Origin: Chloroflexi bacterium B3_Chlor
Lineage (GTDB): Bacteria; Chloroflexota; Anaerolineae; UBA7937; B3-Chlor
Reading direction: 5' to 3'
DNA: 62,756 bases
Assembly (NCBI GenBank): GCA_005223035.1
Contig: NJBK01000013.1
Location: 1 to 62,756, forward strand
Position 1 is the stretch's first letter, and each line of letters opens with the position of its first letter. This document shows, one piece after another, positions 60,139-62,756 of this stretch. The notes below the pieces were generated by a model. It was not told the origin of the DNA. It ran no database searches and was given only the letters and a program-made list of their open reading frames with translations. A program made the translations under genes and the position numbers.

Positions 60139-60837
60139 ATGGAAGAGCGAAAGGATTTCGAGGACCTTGACGAACGGGAGTTGAACGAACTGGGGAACGC
60201 GTACAGCGCCCACGGCATGTGGGAGGAGGCGATCAGAAGTTATCTGCGCAGCCTGGCATTACGTAAGGCCCAAGGCGATATTGGTGGCCAGGGTGTCGTT
60301 CTCAACAATCTGGGTGCTGCCTACTGCAATCAACGCCGTTACCAGGAGGCCCTTGGGTGCTACGATGGAAGTCGGCAGATTGCCCATGAACTCGGAGAAC
60401 AGCTGAGTGAGTTGGTGGCCCTGATGAATCTCGCCTTCCTCCATTTTACACAGGAAGAGCCTGAGGACTTCCTGCGATGTGCTGATGAGGCCGAAAGTCT
60501 CGCTCTGGCGCTGGAGAAGTGGGAGCCGCTGTCGAAGCTGAGTTGGCTCAGAGGACGGGTTGCCCTATCGGGTCCGCAGGCCTATGAGCAGGGGCTGGCC
60601 CACTATGCTGAGGCCCTGGGATACGCTGCACAGGAGGGGGAGACCGAACTGGAAGAGATGATTGGCCGTGTGGACGAGCAGGCGGAACGTCTGCTATCCC
60701 GGGGCTCACGTGGCATGGCGCTTGTGCTTTATGACTATCTTCAGGCCTTCATGCGAGATCAGGGCTTCAGCCAGGCGCTACTGAATCATCTAGCCGCCAA
60801 GCGAGAGGACATCTTATGCAGACCTTCTCTAGCCTGA
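60139..60837 (+). CDS. TPR-repeat protein
   Basis: A 232-residue cytoplasmic protein with at least three tetratricopeptide repeats: ELGNAYSAHGMWEEAIRSYLRSL, LNNLGAAYCNQRRYQEALGCYDGS and LMNLAFLHFTQEEPEDFLRCADEAE. It probably binds another protein. ATG 60139 (GTG 60124 is an alternative) lies 22 nt behind the HypE-like gene. Its end overlaps the convergent DsbA-like gene by nine bases. Confidence 0.85.
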   Translation: MEERKDFEDLDERELNELGNAYSAHGMWEEAIRSYLRSLALRKAQGDIGGQGVVLNNLGAAYCNQRRYQEALGCYDGSRQIAHELGEQLSELVALMNLAFLHFTQEEPEDFLRCADEAESLALALEKWEPLSKLSWLRGRVALSGPQAYEQGLAHYAEALGYAAQEGETELEEMIGRVDEQAERLLSRGSRGMALVLYDYLQAFMRDQGFSQALLNHLAAKREDILCRPSLA

Positions 60838-61575
60838 TTCTGCAAGTTCCTGCTCAATTACTCTCTGAAACTCTTCGAAGGGCTGAGCCCCAATGACCGG
60901 GGTCCCATTGATCAGGAAGCCAGGCGTGCCGGTAACTCCATCCTGTACGCCGACGTTGTAATCCTCCTGAATCCTCTCAAAAGGCGTGCCCAACTCCAGG
61001 CAGTTCACTAGCTCGAGCGGATCGATCCCTATCTCCTCAGCGTAGCTCTGGAAGGCCCCCAGGATGTCCTCGCTTTCAGACCACTCCTCGGTGCGCTCGA
61101 AGAGCAAGACGTGCATCTCCCAGAACTTGCCCTGGTCCGCGGCGCACTCGGCCACCATTGCTATCATGACGGCGGGCTGACCATGGACGGGGAAGTCCCT
61201 GAAGACGAGCTTGACCTGACCGGTGTCAATGTACTCTTCCTCGATTCGAGGTAGGGTCTCCAGAGCGAACCTGCGGCAGTAAGGACATAGATACTCGGAG
61301 TACTCGATCATCGTCACCGGAGCGTCAGGGGAACCCAAGACGGGGTCATCATCGAGGGGAATCAGGGGTTCCTTAGTCGCCTCAGGGGTCTCATCCGGGA
61401 TGGAAGTCGGTGTCTCAGCCTGGACCGTCGGGGTGGCTGTGGCCACTGGCTGAGGAGTGCTGCAGCCCACCAATCCGGTCAGGATCAGGGTGCTGCTGAG
61501 TGTCAAAGCAAGGGCTGCGGTAGCCCACCTACGATCCTTTCCCCTCCGCGCGCGGTCTTTCTCTGCTGCTGTCAC
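60829..61575 (-). CDS. DsbA-like thiol-disulfide lipoprotein
   Basis: A 248-residue lipoprotein: the signal ends LVGC (Cys38), a Thr/Pro-rich linker follows (residues 39-75), then a thioredoxin-fold domain with CPYC (97-100) in EYSEYLCPYCRRF and the cis-proline loop GTPGFLINGTP. It belongs to the DsbA/Thioredoxin_4 group and would form or exchange disulfides outside the membrane. GTG 61575 is chosen because GGAGG is 7 nt upstream. Confidence 0.9.
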   Translation of the reverse strand: MTAAEKDRARRGKDRRWATAALALTLSSTLILTGLVGCSTPQPVATATPTVQAETPTSIPDETPEATKEPLIPLDDDPVLGSPDAPVTMIEYSEYLCPYCRRFALETLPRIEEEYIDTGQVKLVFRDFPVHGQPAVMIAMVAECAADQGKFWEMHVLLFERTEEWSESEDILGAFQSYAEEIGIDPLELVNCLELGTPFERIQEDYNVGVQDGVTGTPGFLINGTPVIGAQPFEEFQRVIEQELAESG

Positions 61576-61614
61576 GGTGTTTCCTCCATTCTGATGGTTT
61601 GGTGGCAAGAAATG

Positions 61615-62756
61615 CTACGGCAACGGGCTCTCAAACCAATTGCCCGAGTAGTCATGAACCCTTGTTTCGTCTCCACCCGCTTCCAGCTCGCGGACGGAGA
61701 TGTCGTACTGCATCCCCGGTTGTGCGCGGTTGTCCTTGTAGTCATGCACCAGGATGTGCACCGTGCCCGTTTCCTCCGCCGTCCAGGTAATGCGGGAAGC
61801 TCGTGGTTCGTCTGCGCCATCATCGTCCTGGGCCAGTTCTTCGCCGTGATCATCGTACAGGAAGACGACGGTATCCACTTCCTGCCCCAGATTGGAGGTC
61901 TCGATGAGGTAGGTGGTGCCCTGTACGGCCTCGAAAGAGAGCCAGTCGTGGTCACCCTCCGTGTGGATAGTGTGGGTCTGAGCCTCGCCCATTCCTATCT
62001 CGCCGGCCTCAGCCATCGTATCGTCAGGTTCATATTCATCGGCGACGAGCAGAACAGTCGCTTCTTCGCGCACTGAAACCCCAAATTCCGTCCCGGGTCC
62101 CGCCTCGTCGTCCCCTAGGTCTCGAACCAAGACGTATACAACACCATCCTCCTGGGGAGTCCAAGTGAGACGGGAGGCCAGCTCTTCGTCACCTCCGTCA
62201 TCGTCGCTGGTCACGAAGTGACCAGCAGCATCGTACAGAGAGACGATGGTATCAATCCTATCTCCCAGGTTGGAAGTTTCGATGACATAGTCTGTCCCTA
62301 TGACGACTTGGAAGGAAATCCAGTCATGATCTCCGGTCACATGCAGATTATGGCTTTGGCGCGAGCCAATCTCGATCTCACTGGCCTGATCCATCGTATC
62401 GTCAGGCTCGTGGGCGTCTGCTTCATAAGGGGTTCCCTCGGATACTGATATGCTGTATTGCATATCCGGCCCGGCTCCGTCATCCCAGTAGGTTCGGATC
62501 ATCACGTAAAGGATGCCGGTGGAGTTGACGTCCCAGGTGATGCGGGAGGCCAAGCTCTCCTCGCCGCCGTCATCGTTCTGGGCCAACTCTTCACCATCTT
62601 CATCGTAAAGATAGATGATGGTGTCCATTTCGCCACCCAGCTGAGAGGTTTCGATGACGTAGGTAGCCCCTGCTGTGGCCATGAAGAAAATCCAATCATG
62701 ATCTCCTGGCACGTGGATATTGTGATTCTGGGGTGTGTCCAGAAGTATCTCGTTGG
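61615..62756 (-). CDS. PPC-repeat extracellular protein, 5' end beyond the window
   Basis: About 380 residues are visible, with the N-terminus off the right edge. There are three repeats of about 113 residues, each with EPDDTM-x2-A-x-EI, a HxxxxGDHDWxxF stretch, YVIETSNLG, DTxxxLYD and DDDG, ASRxTW. These are pre-peptidase C-terminal (PPC) beta-sandwich domains, typical of exported proteins. The frame stays open to 62756 (NEILLDTPQNHNIHV precedes GDHDW), so the gene is truncated, not started at the internal GTG. The C-terminus ends without a sorting signal I know. Confidence 0.85.
   Translation of the reverse strand, partial: NEILLDTPQNHNIHVPGDHDWIFFMATAGATYVIETSQLGGEMDTIIYLYDEDGEELAQNDDGGEESLASRITWDVNSTGILYVMIRTYWDDGAGPDMQYSISVSEGTPYEADAHEPDDTMDQASEIEIGSRQSHNLHVTGDHDWISFQVVIGTDYVIETSNLGDRIDTIVSLYDAAGHFVTSDDDGGDEELASRLTWTPQEDGVVYVLVRDLGDDEAGPGTEFGVSVREEATVLLVADEYEPDDTMAEAGEIGMGEAQTHTIHTEGDHDWLSFEAVQGTTYLIETSNLGQEVDTVVFLYDDHGEELAQDDDGADEPRASRITWTAEETGTVHILVHDYKDNRAQPGMQYDISVRELEAGGDETRVHDYSGNWFESPLP

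Noticed and set aside
1-62756. CRISPR arrays, insertion sequences, integrases or rRNA
   Set aside because: No regularly spaced repeats, transposase or integrase motifs or rRNA segments were seen on reading both strands.

Overview
The window is a dense (about 57% GC by eye) bacterial chromosomal segment with roughly 60 protein genes, two tRNA genes, three metabolite-riboswitch-type leaders and many sigma-70-like promoters. No phage, transposon, CRISPR or rRNA was seen. tRNA-His and tRNA-Sec both lack an encoded CCA. The mix of gene types (DUF4388/Roadblock/GTPase modules, Asp-box lipoproteins, PD40 propellers, WtpABC, a dimeric glycyl-tRNA synthetase and HpnA-type hopanoid genes) suggests a member of Chloroflexota (Anaerolineae-like) or a close neighbour. 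That assignment is an inference from gene content, not from a phylogeny.

Layout: 1-6684 (minus) is a histidine block with hisS (cut by the window edge), hutH, tRNA-His, a DUF6125-like gene, hutI and hutU. 6801-8193 holds a methyltransferase and a nitroreductase. 8421-11885 (minus) holds 2-oxoacid dehydrogenase E1 alpha and beta and an HExxH metallopeptidase. 12297-15013 is a DUF4388 / Ras-like GTPase / Roadblock / V4R signalling module. 15149-19000 is a TPP-riboswitch operon: thiamine pyrophosphokinase, a thiamine-binding small protein and a ThiXYZ-type transporter. 19262-21413 is an Rrf2 regulator with a perfect palindromic operator, followed by iscS and iscU. 21611-24129 (minus) is a GlcD/GlcF-like pair. 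24261-27441 is a PcrA/UvrD helicase followed by a DEDD-type exonuclease that carries a copy of the helicase C-terminal domain.

27500-35838 (minus) carries DegV, patatin, a microprotein, a two-component system, tsaD and a large membrane pseudophosphatase-propeller protein. 36166-44409 holds a ribbon-helix-helix regulator, cupin, arfB, a PD40 propeller protein, a MazG-like protein, recO, glycyl-tRNA synthetase, a PHP phosphoesterase, a PSP1 protein and holB. 44589-49310 holds a 13-Asp-box lipoprotein, a secreted glycosidase-like protein, an orphan gene and a DedA protein.

49317-56231 is the most striking region. It contains a radical SAM protein, tRNA-Sec with its own promoter, two tandem Moco-type riboswitches, a WtpABC tungstate/molybdate transporter and moaACDE. 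Together these look like a supply line for a W/Mo-pterin and selenocysteine enzyme such as formate dehydrogenase, though neither that enzyme nor selA/selB/selD is in the window. 56563-62756 holds hpnA, an HpnO-like aminotransferase, a HypE-like protein, a TPR protein, a DsbA-like lipoprotein and a PPC-repeat surface protein cut by the window edge.

Recurrent regulatory themes are strong -35/-10 promoters with 17-nt spacing, apparently leaderless GTG starts exactly six bases after a TAGAAT box (pcrA, tsaD), and autoregulatory palindromes over transcription starts (Rrf2, RHH).
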